Source: Spongiibacter taiwanensis (GTDB lineage: Bacteria > Pseudomonadota > Gammaproteobacteria > Pseudomonadales > Spongiibacteraceae). Taken from it: a DNA stretch of 64,000 nucleotides. Shown in pieces: positions 9,227 to 17,591 of this stretch; the stretch's first letter is position 1; the number at the start of each line of letters is the position of its first letter. The notes below the pieces were generated by a model. That model was not told the origin of the DNA. It searched no databases and saw only the letters and a program-made list of their open reading frames with translations. The translations under genes and the position numbers were made by a program. Where the stretch lies: positions 1,240,001 through 1,304,000 of the forward strand of contig NZ_CP098455.1 in the NCBI RefSeq assembly GCF_023702635.1, given 5' to 3'.

Positions 9227-9610
9227 ATGATCTGGCGCAGGGATGCAGGTCGGCAATCAGGCCGGCGTGGAAAACAGGCCGAACAGCACGCCACCCACTA
9301 CCTTGAACAGCAAGGCTGCGAGGTGGTGGCGCGAAATTTTCACTGCCGACTGGGAGAGATTGATATTATTGCCCGCGATGGCGGCACGCTGGCATTTATC
9401 GAAGTGCGCTGCCGGCAAAACCCACGCTTTGGTTCGGCCGCAGAGTCCGTAACCCGAAGCAAGCAACAACGCATTCTGGCCGCCGCGCAGCTCTACCTCG
9501 CCAAGCAGCCGCGCAGCGACCTCCCCTGCCGCATGGATGTCATCGAGGCACAACCCGACCCCCAGGGGCAATGGCATTTTAATTGGCTTAAAAACGCATT
9601 TCAGGAGTAG
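9227..9610 (+). CDS. yraN: UPF0102 family protein YraN
   Basis: Conserved small protein with a restriction-endonuclease-like (RecB/Holliday-resolvase type) fold; its cellular role is not established. The 127 residues contain the family core: GKQAEQHATHYLEQQGCEVVARNFHCRLGEIDIIARDG followed by FIEVRCR, with the putative metal-binding E-x-D...ExK/R residues (GEIDII and IEVR). Two bases separate it from lpoA and three from diaA. Confidence 0.9.
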   Translation: MIWRRDAGRQSGRRGKQAEQHATHYLEQQGCEVVARNFHCRLGEIDIIARDGGTLAFIEVRCRQNPRFGSAAESVTRSKQQRILAAAQLYLAKQPRSDLPCRMDVIEAQPDPQGQWHFNWLKNAFQE

Positions 9611-9613
9611 GGC

Positions 9614-10216
9614 TTGACCGAGGATCTTTCCGAGAGCGTCATTGACCTCTTTCATCGCCACATCGAAAGCTGCATGTATACGATGGAGGCTATCGGCCCC
9701 AACGTCGCCGCCGCCAGCGCCTATATCGTAGAAAGTATGCTGAGCGACGGAAAGGTGCTGTGCTGCGGAGAGGGCAGCTTTGCCCTGCTCGCCCAGCAAC
9801 TGTCAGGGAACCTCATTAACCGGTATCGCCGGGAGCGACCCTCTCTCCCGGCCATTGCGCTGAATACCGATGCTGCCGCACTCACCGCCATTGCCGCCGA
9901 CAATGGCTTCAGCGACATTTTTTCAAGTCAGGTTCGGGCGCTGGGACACGAGGGCGACTGCCTGGTGATCTTTTACATGGGCGCCGGGTCAAGCAGCATC
10001 CTGCGCTGCATTCAAGCGGCCCATGAACGCGGAATGCGGGTCATCAGCATCAACAATATGAATGGCGGTGACGGCAGTGCGCTTCTCTCTGCCGACGATA
10101 TCGAGATTGCCATCCCCGTCGAAGATCGGCCCAGAGTCATTGAAATGCAGCTGATCACTGTGCACAGTCTTAGCGAATTAATTGACGCCCAAATTTTCGG
10201 AATGGAACAAGCATGA
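9614..10216 (+). CDS. diaA: SIS-domain protein DiaA/GmhA-like (DnaA initiator-associating protein)
   Basis: Phosphosugar-isomerase fold protein; in E. coli DiaA binds DnaA and promotes oriC assembly, whereas close paralogues (GmhA) are sedoheptulose-7-phosphate isomerases. The 200 residues carry a SIS domain with VLCCGEGSFALLAQQLSGNL and YMGAGSSSILRCIQAAHERGMRV. Position between yraN and dolP favours DiaA. The start is TTG at 9614, preceded by AGGAG at the right distance; no ATG fits. The stop overlaps dolP (ATGA). Confidence 0.88.
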   Translation: MTEDLSESVIDLFHRHIESCMYTMEAIGPNVAAASAYIVESMLSDGKVLCCGEGSFALLAQQLSGNLINRYRRERPSLPAIALNTDAAALTAIAADNGFSDIFSSQVRALGHEGDCLVIFYMGAGSSSILRCIQAAHERGMRVISINNMNGGDGSALLSADDIEIAIPVEDRPRVIEMQLITVHSLSELIDAQIFGMEQA

Positions 10217-10779
10217 TGAAACGCACTATTGCTTTACTCGGCTGCGCTCTGGCGCTTTCTGCCTGCACCCAGGTGATGACGGCAACCACAGAGTCGCCCG
10301 TCCAGGATGACCCCGGCACCCGCAGTCTCGGTAGCTACATTGATGACGAAATTATCGAGACCAAGGTGATCGTCAATATCCGCAAAACCAGCCCCGAGCT
10401 GGAGGAGAGCCACCTCAGCGCCGTGAGTCACAACGGCATTGTGCTACTTACCGGGCAAACCGCCACCGAATCGCTACGCCAGCAGGCCGAAGAAATTGCC
10501 GCTGCGGTGAAGAAAGTCCGCAAGGTCCATAACGAAGTGACCGTGGGCCCCAACTCGACCATGGGCATGCGCGGCAACGACACCTGGATTACAACCAAAG
10601 TGAAAAGCAAACTTTCCTTGGACAACACCCTGGATGCCTCGCGGATAAAAGTCGTTACCGAGAGCGGGGTGGTTTACCTCATGGGCCTGGTATCCAGCGC
10701 CGAGGCAGAGAAGGCCTCCCAGATCGCCAGTCAGACCAGCGGCGTCCAAAAAGTCGTTCGGGTGTTTGAGTACTACTGA
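10213..10779 (+). CDS. dolP: Outer-membrane lipoprotein DolP (YraP), two BON domains
   Basis: Phospholipid-binding outer-membrane lipoprotein important for envelope integrity. The 188 residues have a signal peptide with lipobox LALSAC (Cys18), then two BON domains (about residues 40-110 and 118-187): DDEIIETKVIVNIRK...SHNGIVLLTGQ and NDTWITTKVKSKLSLD...ESGVVYLMGLVSSAEAEKA. Overlaps diaA by four bases. An ATG at 10216 is an equally possible start. Confidence 0.93.
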   Translation: MMKRTIALLGCALALSACTQVMTATTESPVQDDPGTRSLGSYIDDEIIETKVIVNIRKTSPELEESHLSAVSHNGIVLLTGQTATESLRQQAEEIAAAVKKVRKVHNEVTVGPNSTMGMRGNDTWITTKVKSKLSLDNTLDASRIKVVTESGVVYLMGLVSSAEAEKASQIASQTSGVQKVVRVFEYY

Positions 10780-10791
10780 ATGGCGTGGAGG

Positions 10792-10820
10792 TAGTGTCGG
10801 CAGCAAAGCCGCCGACACTA
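10792..10820. terminator. Bidirectional hairpin between dolP and sspB
   Basis: Perfect 10-bp stem TAGTGTCGGC (10792-10801) and GCCGACACTA (10811-10820) around a 9-nt loop, ending one base before the sspB stop codon. It lies between convergent dolP and sspB and can end transcription from both sides, although no long U-tract follows. Confidence 0.65.
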
Positions 10821-10821
10821 A

Positions 10822-11214
10822 TTACTTGACCACTTTCAACTTGGGTCGAGGCGGCGTACCATCATCACCACCCGGTGAGGGTGGCATCGGCGGCGGTGGA
10901 TCTTCCGAATCAAATAACATTCCCTGGCCATTTTCTCTGGCATAGATTCCCAATACCGCGGCCACCGGCACGGAAATACTTTGGGCAACGCCGCCAAAAC
11001 GGCCTTTGAACGTAAGATAGTCGTTACTGATGTTCAACCCGACCACCGCGGACGATGAGATATTGAGGATAATCTGGCCATCCTGAATGTACTGCTCCGG
11101 CACCTGCACCCCCTCCATCTCAGCATTCACCAAGATATAGGGTGTGCAGTCGTTGTCCGAAACCCACTCGTAAACGGCCCTAACCATATAGGGCCTGCTG
11201 GATGTCATCGACAT
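10822..11214 (-). CDS. sspB: ClpXP protease specificity-enhancing factor SspB
   Basis: Adaptor that delivers ssrA-tagged proteins to ClpXP. The 130 residues contain the conserved RPYMVRAVYEWVSDNDCTPY segment, VPEQYIQDGQIILNIS, LTFKGRFGGVAQSISVPVAAVLGIYARENGQGM, a flexible proline/acidic linker and the ClpX-docking tail ending RPKLKVVK. ATG at 11214 follows AGGAG; ATG at 11208 is an alternative. Downstream of sspA, as in most gammaproteobacteria. Confidence 0.95.
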   Translation of the reverse strand: MSMTSSRPYMVRAVYEWVSDNDCTPYILVNAEMEGVQVPEQYIQDGQIILNISSSAVVGLNISNDYLTFKGRFGGVAQSISVPVAAVLGIYARENGQGMLFDSEDPPPPMPPSPGGDDGTPPRPKLKVVK

Positions 11215-11230
11215 ATACCCAATCGGCTCC

Positions 11231-11878
11231 TCAGGCGACTGACGCCTGATCCCGCAGTTCGCGTTCCTTTTCGGTGAGACTTTCCTGGAAGGAAGGGCGC
11301 TCGAACAGACGCTGCATATAATCGAGCAGCGGTTTGGATTGCCGGGTCTGGGGAAGGGCCACACCCAACTGGGGCAGACGCCACAGAATGGGAGCGAGAC
11401 AACAATCCACCAGTGTGAACTCATCGTTCATGAAGAACGGCTTTTCGGCAAAGATCGGCGCGATGGTCAGCAGACTGTCCCGCAAATCCTTACGCGCCTT
11501 ATCCAGCTCTTTTTGGCCAGGGTTGCTCAGGATCTCATCAACCATCCGACACCAATCGCGCTCGATGCGATAGATGAACTGACGGCTTTCACCACGAGCA
11601 ACAGGATATACCGGCAGCAAGGGCGGATGCGGGAAGCGCTCGTCCAGATATTCCATCATCACCTTGGACTCATAGAGTGCCAAATCGCGATCAACCAGCG
11701 TCGGCAAGGTGTTGTATGGGTTCAGTTCCGTCACTTCCTCGGGAAGGTCGTTCGGATCAACATCGATAATATCGACAGTGACACCCTTTTCAGCCAACAC
11801 AATCCTTACACGATGACTGTAGTGACTGGCGGCATCAGAAAAGAAGGTCATGGTAGAACGTTTGGCAACCACGCCCAT
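11231..11878 (-). CDS. sspA: Stringent starvation protein A (GST-fold RNA polymerase-associated protein)
   Basis: RNA polymerase-associated regulator with a glutathione-S-transferase fold lacking GST activity. The protein is about 215 residues. The N-terminal thioredoxin-like domain contains [16 protein letters not shown] and [19 protein letters not shown], followed by [23 protein letters not shown], and a helical C-terminal domain. ATG at 11878, preceded by AGAGGTG, gives the Pseudomonas-like start MGVVAKRS; a second ATG nine bases upstream is possible. Followed by sspB after 16 bp. Confidence 0.95.
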   Translation of the reverse strand: MGVVAKRSTMTFFSDAASHYSHRVRIVLAEKGVTVDIIDVDPNDLPEEVTELNPYNTLPTLVDRDLALYESKVMMEYLDERFPHPPLLPVYPVARGESRQFIYRIERDWCRMVDEILSNPGQKELDKARKDLRDSLLTIAPIFAEKPFFMNDEFTLVDCCLAPILWRLPQLGVALPQTRQSKPLLDYMQRLFERPSFQESLTEKERELRDQASVA

Positions 11879-11909
11879 TGCTCGCACCTCTAATTAACTG
11901 TTCAGAGAA

Positions 11910-11946
11910 AACAAACGGGCGGTCCGCTTAACCAGACTGCCCGCCT
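11910..11946 (-). terminator. Rho-independent terminator of the petA-petBC operon
   Basis: Read on the minus strand, GGCGGGCAGTC pairs with GGACCGCCC across a ten-base loop (one G.U pair), followed by GTTTGTTTT. It lies directly after the petBC stop at 11973 and before sspA, so it separates the respiratory operon from sspAB. Confidence 0.7.
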
Positions 11947-11972
11947 TGAAGCCATGTTGATGAACCGCTGGA

Positions 11973-14030
11973 TTAATGAACGTCTTTCCAGTATTCGCGG
12001 TTCAGCAAGAAAGCGAAAATGAAGAACAACACGATAAACGCCAGCACATATATCCCAATTCGCTGCCGCTTGGCCTGTACAGGCTCACCCATGTACTCCA
12101 GGAAGTTTACCAAGTCGTAGATCACCTTGTCATATTCTTCCGGGCTCAAGGAACCAGCAGGCTGGTAGTCAAAACTGCCACAGGGGTTCAGTGCTTTGCC
12201 GTCTTTGCCGTAGAGTACATCTTCACCGGTCAGAGGATCCCGAAGAATCCCGCCGTTTTCGGCGTGGACCGGGCCAGGAGCGCAGACAGGCACACCCTGG
12301 AGCTCGGCAAGCACATGGGGCATACCCACATCCTTGAACACTTTGTTGTTCACTCCGTAAGGACGGGAATCATCCTTGTAGAAGGTCCGCAGATAGGTGT
12401 ACAGCCACTCGGGGCTGCGGGCACGGGCTACCAGCGTCAGGTCCGGCGGCGCAGCACCAAACCATTTCTTGGCGTCTTCTGCCGACATGGCGTTGGTCAT
12501 CAACGCCCCAATTTTGGCCGACTGATCAAACTTCAGGTGTTCTTCAAACAGATCCTCTGGAATACCGAGGTCGGTCGCCACCCGCTGGTAGCGACCATAC
12601 TGCAGGGAGTGACAGCCCATGCAGTAGTTCATGTAGGTTTGCGCACCGCTCTGCAAGGAGGGCAGATCGTAAAGATCAGGCTCCATTTCATCACAGGCGA
12701 CAGTGCCACAGTCGAAAGCCGACTCCGCACCCACCGCTTTCAGCGGCAGGATGGTCAGCAATGCTACGACTGCCAGTACCAGCATGCTCTTCCAGAAGCC
12801 CATACCGCCATCAGTCACCCGATCAGGTACTGGTTTGGTCGCCTCAATACGCGTCCAAATCGGCATAAAGAGGAAGAAGCTGAAGTAGATCACCGAACAA
12901 ATACGCGCCAGCAGCGTCCGCGCTTCGGTGGGCGCCTTCACACCCAGCACACCGAGGATCAGGAAGGATGCGGTGAACAGCAACAGCATCACCTTGCTGA
13001 TACGGCCTTTGTAACGGAAGGACTTCACCGGGCTGCGATCGAGCCAAGGCAGCAGGAAGATGATCGCGACCGAGGCACCAAAGGCGATGAAGCCGAGCAG
13101 TTTATCCGGCACCGCGCGCAATACCGAGTAGAACGGCGTGAAATACCATACCGGAGCAATGTGCTCTGGAGTTTTCAGGCCATTGGCAATTTCGAAGTTG
13201 GCGTACTCCAGGAAGTAGCCGCCCATCTCTGGACCAAAAAAGATAATGGCGCAGAATACAAACAGGAACACACCAATCGCCGTCAGATCATGAACGGTGT
13301 AGTACGGGTGGAAAGCGATGCCATCCAGTGGCACGCCGTTCTCGTCTTTGTGCTTTTTGATCTCTACGCCATCGGGGTTGTTGGAGCCCACTTCGTGCAG
13401 CGCCAGCAGGTGAAGTACCACCAGGCCCAGCAGCACAATCGGCAGCGCGATGACGTGCAGAGCGAAGAAGCGGTTCAGGGTAATACCGGAAATCAGGAAG
13501 TCACCGCGAATCCATTGCACGATGTCTTCACCAACAACCGGGATCGCACCGAACAACGAAATAATAACCTGAGCACCCCAGTAAGACATCTGCCCCCAGG
13601 GCAGTACGTAGCCCACGAAGGCCTCTGCCATTAACACCAGGAAGATGAGCGTACCGAAGATCCAGATCAGCTCGCGGGGCTTTTGGTAAGATCCATAAAG
13701 CAGCGCCCGGAACATATGCAGATACACCACCACAAAGAAGGCCGAAGCGCCGGTGGAGTGCATGTAACGAATAATCCAGCCAAATTCCACATCCCGCATG
13801 ATGTATTCCACACTGCGGAACGCTTCTTCAGCGCTGGGGGTGTAACTCATTGTCAACCAGATACCGGTCAGCAACTGATTAACCAGAACAACCAGGGAAA
13901 GAACCCCGAAGAAATACCAGAAGTTGAAGTTCTTAGGCGCGTAGTACTTACCCATATGGGTGTTCCAGGCACGCATGATCGGCAGACGGGCATCAACCCA
14001 GTCGCGCAGTCCAACCAACGTTTTAATCAT
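11973..14030 (-). CDS. Fused cytochrome b - cytochrome c1 of the bc1 complex
   Basis: Single 685-residue reading frame covering two subunits of ubiquinol-cytochrome c reductase (complex III, inner membrane). Residues 1-400 are cytochrome b: haem-ligand histidines at about H91, H105, H192 and H207, Qo-site PVWY (in APVWYFTPFY) and eight membrane segments. Residues about 411-435 form an internal hydrophobic signal (ending PLKAVGA), followed by cytochrome c1 with the haem c site CMGCH at 470-474, a C-terminal anchor (about 658-676) and NREYWKDVH. In Pseudomonas these are separate genes; in Bradyrhizobium fbcH a similar fused precursor is cleaved. Cleavage after about A435 is inferred. Start overlaps the petA stop (TAATG). 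Confidence 0.95.
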   Translation of the reverse strand: MIKTLVGLRDWVDARLPIMRAWNTHMGKYYAPKNFNFWYFFGVLSLVVLVNQLLTGIWLTMSYTPSAEEAFRSVEYIMRDVEFGWIIRYMHSTGASAFFVVVYLHMFRALLYGSYQKPRELIWIFGTLIFLVLMAEAFVGYVLPWGQMSYWGAQVIISLFGAIPVVGEDIVQWIRGDFLISGITLNRFFALHVIALPIVLLGLVVLHLLALHEVGSNNPDGVEIKKHKDENGVPLDGIAFHPYYTVHDLTAIGVFLFVFCAIIFFGPEMGGYFLEYANFEIANGLKTPEHIAPVWYFTPFYSVLRAVPDKLLGFIAFGASVAIIFLLPWLDRSPVKSFRYKGRISKVMLLLFTASFLILGVLGVKAPTEARTLLARICSVIYFSFFLFMPIWTRIEATKPVPDRVTDGGMGFWKSMLVLAVVALLTILPLKAVGAESAFDCGTVACDEMEPDLYDLPSLQSGAQTYMNYCMGCHSLQYGRYQRVATDLGIPEDLFEEHLKFDQSAKIGALMTNAMSAEDAKKWFGAAPPDLTLVARARSPEWLYTYLRTFYKDDSRPYGVNNKVFKDVGMPHVLAELQGVPVCAPGPVHAENGGILRDPLTGEDVLYGKDGKALNPCGSFDYQPAGSLSPEEYDKVIYDLVNFLEYMGEPVQAKRQRIGIYVLAFIVLFFIFAFLLNREYWKDVH

Positions 14031-14626
14031 TATGCAGCCCCCTGATCAACACCAACTACCAGCACGTTATCACCCTCGAAGGAGTATGGCGGCACGATGA
14101 GGTTCTGCGATGCGGGCGAACCAGAATACACCCGGCCGGCAAGATCGAAGCGCGAACCGTGACAGGGGCAGAAAAAACCGCCTACCCAGGCTTTGCCACC
14201 CAGATCGGGTGTACCCACTTCTGGGCGGAATTTCGGCGCGCACCCCAAGTGCGTGCACAGACCAACGAAGACCATAATCTCCGGCTTGATCGCCCTGGCA
14301 GCGCCTTCAATGTACTGAGGCTGATCGGCGTTATTTGAAGCGGGATCTTTTAGGTACTGATCGATCTCAGCGAGCTCTTCGACTTGCTGCTCCGTGCGTT
14401 TCAACACATAGACTGGCTTACCGCGCCACTCCACAACGATCATCTGCCCAGCCTGCAACTTACTGATATCGGCTTTAACAGGTGCTCCGGCAGCTTTCGC
14501 TTTGGCACTCGGATTCCAGGATCCCACAAAAGGCGTAGCGATACCGACCGCTCCCGCGGCGCCCACGACAGATGTCGCTGCCGTCAGAAAACGCCGACGC
14601 CCTTTATTCACGCCGTCACTGCTCAT
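14030..14626 (-). CDS. petA: Ubiquinol-cytochrome c reductase Rieske iron-sulfur subunit
   Basis: Carries the high-potential [2Fe-2S] cluster of complex III. The 198 residues begin with a Tat-type signal anchor (KGRRRFLTAATSVVGAAGAVG) and contain both cluster motifs: CTHLGC (C124, H126, C129) and CPCHGS (C153, C155, H156). ATG at 14626 is chosen because it places the twin arginines near the N-terminus; the longer in-frame extension to 14665 looks untranslated. First gene of petA-petBC. Confidence 0.96.
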   Translation of the reverse strand: MSSDGVNKGRRRFLTAATSVVGAAGAVGIATPFVGSWNPSAKAKAAGAPVKADISKLQAGQMIVVEWRGKPVYVLKRTEQQVEELAEIDQYLKDPASNNADQPQYIEGAARAIKPEIMVFVGLCTHLGCAPKFRPEVGTPDLGGKAWVGGFFCPCHGSRFDLAGRVYSGSPASQNLIVPPYSFEGDNVLVVGVDQGAA

Positions 14627-14710
14627 GACGATTCCCCCATTACACACAGAAAACAGAACGGCCACCGCTCGAACAGAGTGGAACCCGCTTCACATTCACA
14701 AATGGCCCAA

Positions 14711-14739
14711 ATAGTAATTAACTTGGCCCGCGCTGACAA
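14711..14739 (-). promoter_or_regulatory. Sigma70 promoter of petA-petBC
   Basis: Minus strand TTGTCA (14739-14734), 17-bp spacer, TACTAT (14716-14711). It lies about 85 bp upstream of the petA ATG in the gap after the rpsI terminator, where a promoter for the bc1 operon is needed. Confidence 0.6.
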
Positions 14740-14780
14740 TCATTGCCGCACTAAGTTTCAAGCCATCTTATTCGCCGGGC

Positions 14781-14820
14781 AAAAAAAAACGCCCACAATT
14801 GTAAGGTCGTGGGCGTTTTC
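14781..14820 (-). terminator. Rho-independent terminator of rplM-rpsI
   Basis: Stem AAAACGCCCAC/GTGGGCGTTTT (14787-14819) around a 12-base loop, followed on the minus strand by a run of T. It sits about 50 bp after the rpsI stop and is the natural end of the ribosomal-protein operon. Confidence 0.85.
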
Positions 14821-14868
14821 TTCGAGAGCCTTCGAGGGCATTCTCCATCAGCCACCAGGCTGAAGCGA

Positions 14869-15261
14869 TTAACGCTTGGAGAACTGAGGCTTCTTACGAG
14901 CTTTGCGCAGGCCGACCTTCTTACGCTCCACTTCCCGCGCATCGCGGGTCACGTAACCGGCTTTGCGCAGACCGCTACGCAGGCCTTCATCATATTCCAT
15001 CAGTGCACGACTGATACCGTGGCGGATTGCGCCAGCTTGTCCAAAGCTACCACCACCGCTAACGGTTACCAGGACATCAAACTTGTCAGTCATCTCAACC
15101 AGCTCAAGCGGTTGACGCACGATCATACGCGCAACTTCCCGACCGAAGTACTTGTCCAGCTCACGGTTATTCACAGTGATGTTGCCAGTCCCGGACTTCA
15201 AGAACACCCGGGCTGATGAGGTTTTACGGCGGCCAGTGCCGTAATATTGGGTAGCTGACAT
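14869..15261 (-). CDS. rpsI: 30S ribosomal protein S9
   Basis: Ribosomal protein of the small-subunit head; its C-terminal tail reaches the P-site tRNA. The 130 residues match the family length and contain [17 protein letters not shown] at the start, [18 protein letters not shown], and the basic tail [19 protein letters not shown]. Twelve bases downstream of rplM, with a terminator behind it. Confidence 0.98.
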   Translation of the reverse strand: MSATQYYGTGRRKTSSARVFLKSGTGNITVNNRELDKYFGREVARMIVRQPLELVEMTDKFDVLVTVSGGGSFGQAGAIRHGISRALMEYDEGLRSGLRKAGYVTRDAREVERKKVGLRKARKKPQFSKR

Positions 15262-15273
15262 ATTACGCTTCCG

Positions 15274-15702
15274 TTAGATATTCAGTTCGACTGGCTGTTG
15301 AGCAGCATGGGGATGCTCGGTACCAGCGTAGACTTTCAATTTTTTGAACATGGCCCGACCCAGTGGGTTCTTGGGCAACATGCCTTTTACCGCACCCTGC
15401 AGAACACGCTCGGGGGCCTTGTCGATCAGCTTCTCAAAGCTCATGGACTTCAGACCGCCGGGGTAGCCGGTGTGGTGGTGATACATTTTGTCCGTGGTTT
15501 TGCTGCCAGTGACACGCACTTTTTCGGCGTTAACGACAACAATGTAATCGCCGGTATCAACATGTGGTGTGTATTCGGCTTTATGCTTACCGCGCAGGCG
15601 ATGCGCAATCTCACTGGCCAAACGACCCAATGTTTTGTCGGCGGCGTCTACCACGTACCAGTCGTGTTTCACATCCTGGGGTTTTGCACTAAAGGTTTTC
15701 AT
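15274..15702 (-). CDS. rplM: 50S ribosomal protein L13
   Basis: Early-assembly protein of the large subunit. The 142 residues equal the E. coli length and contain [48 protein letters not shown] and HTGYPGG. ATG at 15702 (MKTFSAKP) is the family-like start; an in-frame ATG ten codons upstream lies within the leader. First gene of rplM-rpsI with a good promoter just upstream. Confidence 0.98.
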   Translation of the reverse strand: MKTFSAKPQDVKHDWYVVDAADKTLGRLASEIAHRLRGKHKAEYTPHVDTGDYIVVVNAEKVRVTGSKTTDKMYHHHTGYPGGLKSMSFEKLIDKAPERVLQGAVKGMLPKNPLGRAMFKKLKVYAGTEHPHAAQQPVELNI

Positions 15703-15741
15703 TTTCTCGCCTATGGGGCCCGTACCGAACAAAGAGCGCGA

Positions 15742-15770
15742 ATACTACATAAGCGCCCCCGCTTTTTCAA
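15742..15770 (-). promoter_or_regulatory. Sigma70 promoter of rplM-rpsI
   Basis: Minus strand TTGAAA (15770-15765), 17-bp spacer, TAGTAT (15747-15742), followed by a GC-containing start region and about 35 nt of leader before rplM. Box quality and placement fit a strong ribosomal-protein promoter. Confidence 0.75.
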
Positions 15771-15807
15771 GTGGATTTCTCAGCTTTTTCCAACCACCTG
15801 TAACCCG

Positions 15808-16914
15808 TTATGGACGGTGTTCCTGAGTCAGGTAGTCGGTGGACTGCATCTCCAGCAAACGGCTCTGGGTTCGCTCAAATTCGAAGTCCAGCCGCCCGCC
15901 GCTGTAGAGCGTCTCCAACGGCGCGGCCGCAGAGAGTACCAGCTTGACGTTGCGGTCGTAAAACTCATCAACAAGATTAATGAAGCGTCGCGCCTGATCG
16001 TCCCGCCCAGCACCCAACACGGGCACATTGCTGACCACCACCGCATGGAATACCCGGGCAATTTCAATATAGTCGTACTGGCTTCGAGGTCCGTCACAGA
16101 GCTCATCAAACTCGAACCAGGCCACATCATCGGCCACAAACCGCGCCCGAATGCGCCGCCCCTCAATTTCCAGCAGCTGGTCAGCCTTGGCCGGCTCCGG
16201 GGCCAAGCTGCGAAAACTCTTGTCCAGACTCTCCTCCGCTGCCGCGCCCAGCGGATTGTGGTACAACTCTGCTTTCTCCAGCGCCCGCAGGCGATAGTCC
16301 ACACCACCGTCCACGTTCACCACCTGAACGTTCTCTTTGATCAAGGCAATGGCAGGCAGAAACCGGGCGCGCTGCAGGCCGTCTTGATATAACCCATCGG
16401 GGACGATATTTGATGTCGCAACCAGCACCACGTTGCGTTCGAACAGGCGCTGAAACAGCCCTGCCAAAATCATCGCATCAGTAATATCCGAAACAAAGAA
16501 CTCGTCAAAGCAAATCACCCTTGCCTCGTCGGCAATGCGATCGGCGACCAGTACCAGTGGATTCTTCTCCCCCTCGAGCTGCTTTAGCTCCCGATGCACT
16601 CGCTGCATAAAGCGATGAAAATGCGCCCGCATTTTATTTTCAAAGGGCAACGTGTCGAAGAAAGTGTCCATCAAGTAGGTTTTGCCGCGTCCGACACCAC
16701 CCCAAAAATAGAGGCCGAGAATCTTAGGCCGATCTTTTGCTCGACCGGCAATCTTGGCAGCGAAGCGCCCAAACGCACTTTTTGGCGACTCCGGCGCTGC
16801 CACCAACTCATCAAACAGGCGCTGCAAACATTGCACAGCGTATTCCTGAGCCGCATCGCGGCTGAAATCAGGCTGTTCAAGATCCTGCTGATATCGTTGC
16901 AAAGGGGTGGACAT
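15808..16914 (-). CDS. zapE: Cell division ATPase ZapE (AFG1-like)
   Basis: P-loop ATPase of the AFG1 family that associates with the Z-ring in E. coli. 368 residues from ATG 16914 (MSTPLQRYQQDL), close to the E. coli length. The Walker A motif is GLYFWGGVGRGKTYLMD (near residue 75) and the Walker B region is RVICFDEFFVSDITDAM; the following LFERNVVLVATSNIVPDGLY is also typical. Upstream of rplM, on the same strand, as in many gammaproteobacteria. Confidence 0.94.
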   Translation of the reverse strand: MSTPLQRYQQDLEQPDFSRDAAQEYAVQCLQRLFDELVAAPESPKSAFGRFAAKIAGRAKDRPKILGLYFWGGVGRGKTYLMDTFFDTLPFENKMRAHFHRFMQRVHRELKQLEGEKNPLVLVADRIADEARVICFDEFFVSDITDAMILAGLFQRLFERNVVLVATSNIVPDGLYQDGLQRARFLPAIALIKENVQVVNVDGGVDYRLRALEKAELYHNPLGAAAEESLDKSFRSLAPEPAKADQLLEIEGRRIRARFVADDVAWFEFDELCDGPRSQYDYIEIARVFHAVVVSNVPVLGAGRDDQARRFINLVDEFYDRNVKLVLSAAAPLETLYSGGRLDFEFERTQSRLLEMQSTDYLTQEHRP

Positions 16915-17099
16915 AGCGTGTTCCTGATGGGGCGACCTGGTCCCGAGTTTCGCGCTAACAGGCCGAAAAAACCGGGCCAACTTTACCGCCACCACCGCGT
17001 ATTGGCAATTTTTTAGCCGTCATAGCTGTCCGAAAAGGGGGATGCGGATATACTTGCCGAAAGGCACCGCAGTTTGTTTTTGCCTGAGGGAGACTTTTT

Positions 17100-17579
17100 G
17101 TGAACGAGTACGACATCAACACCGTTATCATCACCGCCGTGAGCTGCCTGATTACTGGCGCGCTACTAGGTTACTTTCTGCTGGGTCGATTGAAGCCGGG
17201 CCAGCAAAGCCGGACGGCAATTGAAAAGCAGTTCAACGACATTCAGAAGCAACAGCAAGACTATCAGCAGCAGGTCAACCACCACTTTGACCACACCGCC
17301 GAGCTGCTCAACGAGCTGGCTGAAAGCTACCGCAGCGTTCACAACCATATTGTTGAAGGCGCCAAAACCCTGCACTCCAGTGGCATCAGCCCGCTGCAAC
17401 CCCTGCCTGAAGGCCGCCCTGTGCTGGACACCCAGCCCACCCACATGACGCCTTCCCAGCAACCTCTCGACTACGCCCCCAGATCACCGGGCAGCAAAGG
17501 CCTCCTCCACGAGGAGTTTGGCCTGGATAAAGAAAGCGAAGAGAAGAAAGTTGAGCCGCCGGTGGCGCCCCACGCCTGA
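17100..17579 (+). CDS. zapG: DUF1043 inner-membrane protein ZapG (YhcB)
   Basis: Single-pass inner-membrane protein implicated in division and envelope synthesis. The 159 residues comprise an N-terminal membrane helix (about residues 8-28, VIITAVSCLITGALLGYFLLG), then a coiled-coil/glutamine-rich segment (QFNDIQKQQQDYQQQVNHHFDHTAELLNELAESYR...) and a low-complexity tail. GTG at 17100 follows GAGGGAGA. Divergent from zapE, with which it is commonly paired. Confidence 0.88.
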   Translation: MNEYDINTVIITAVSCLITGALLGYFLLGRLKPGQQSRTAIEKQFNDIQKQQQDYQQQVNHHFDHTAELLNELAESYRSVHNHIVEGAKTLHSSGISPLQPLPEGRPVLDTQPTHMTPSQQPLDYAPRSPGSKGLLHEEFGLDKESEEKKVEPPVAPHA

Positions 17580-17591
17580 CCCGCTCAGGCG
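17573..17591. terminator. Convergent hairpin across the zapG and Nif3 stop codons
   Basis: CGCCTGA (17573-17579) and TCAGGCG (17585-17591) form a perfect 7-bp stem over a five-base loop. Each arm contains the stop codon of one of the two convergent genes, so one short palindrome serves both ends. Confidence 0.45.

Noticed and set aside
11976-13634. A 552-codon open frame on the plus strand opposite the cytochrome b-c1 gene
   Set aside because: It is exactly antisense to a well-conserved membrane protein gene, its translation is rich in H, Q and R without any domain, and it has no ribosome-binding site. Long antisense frames are common in GC-rich genes.
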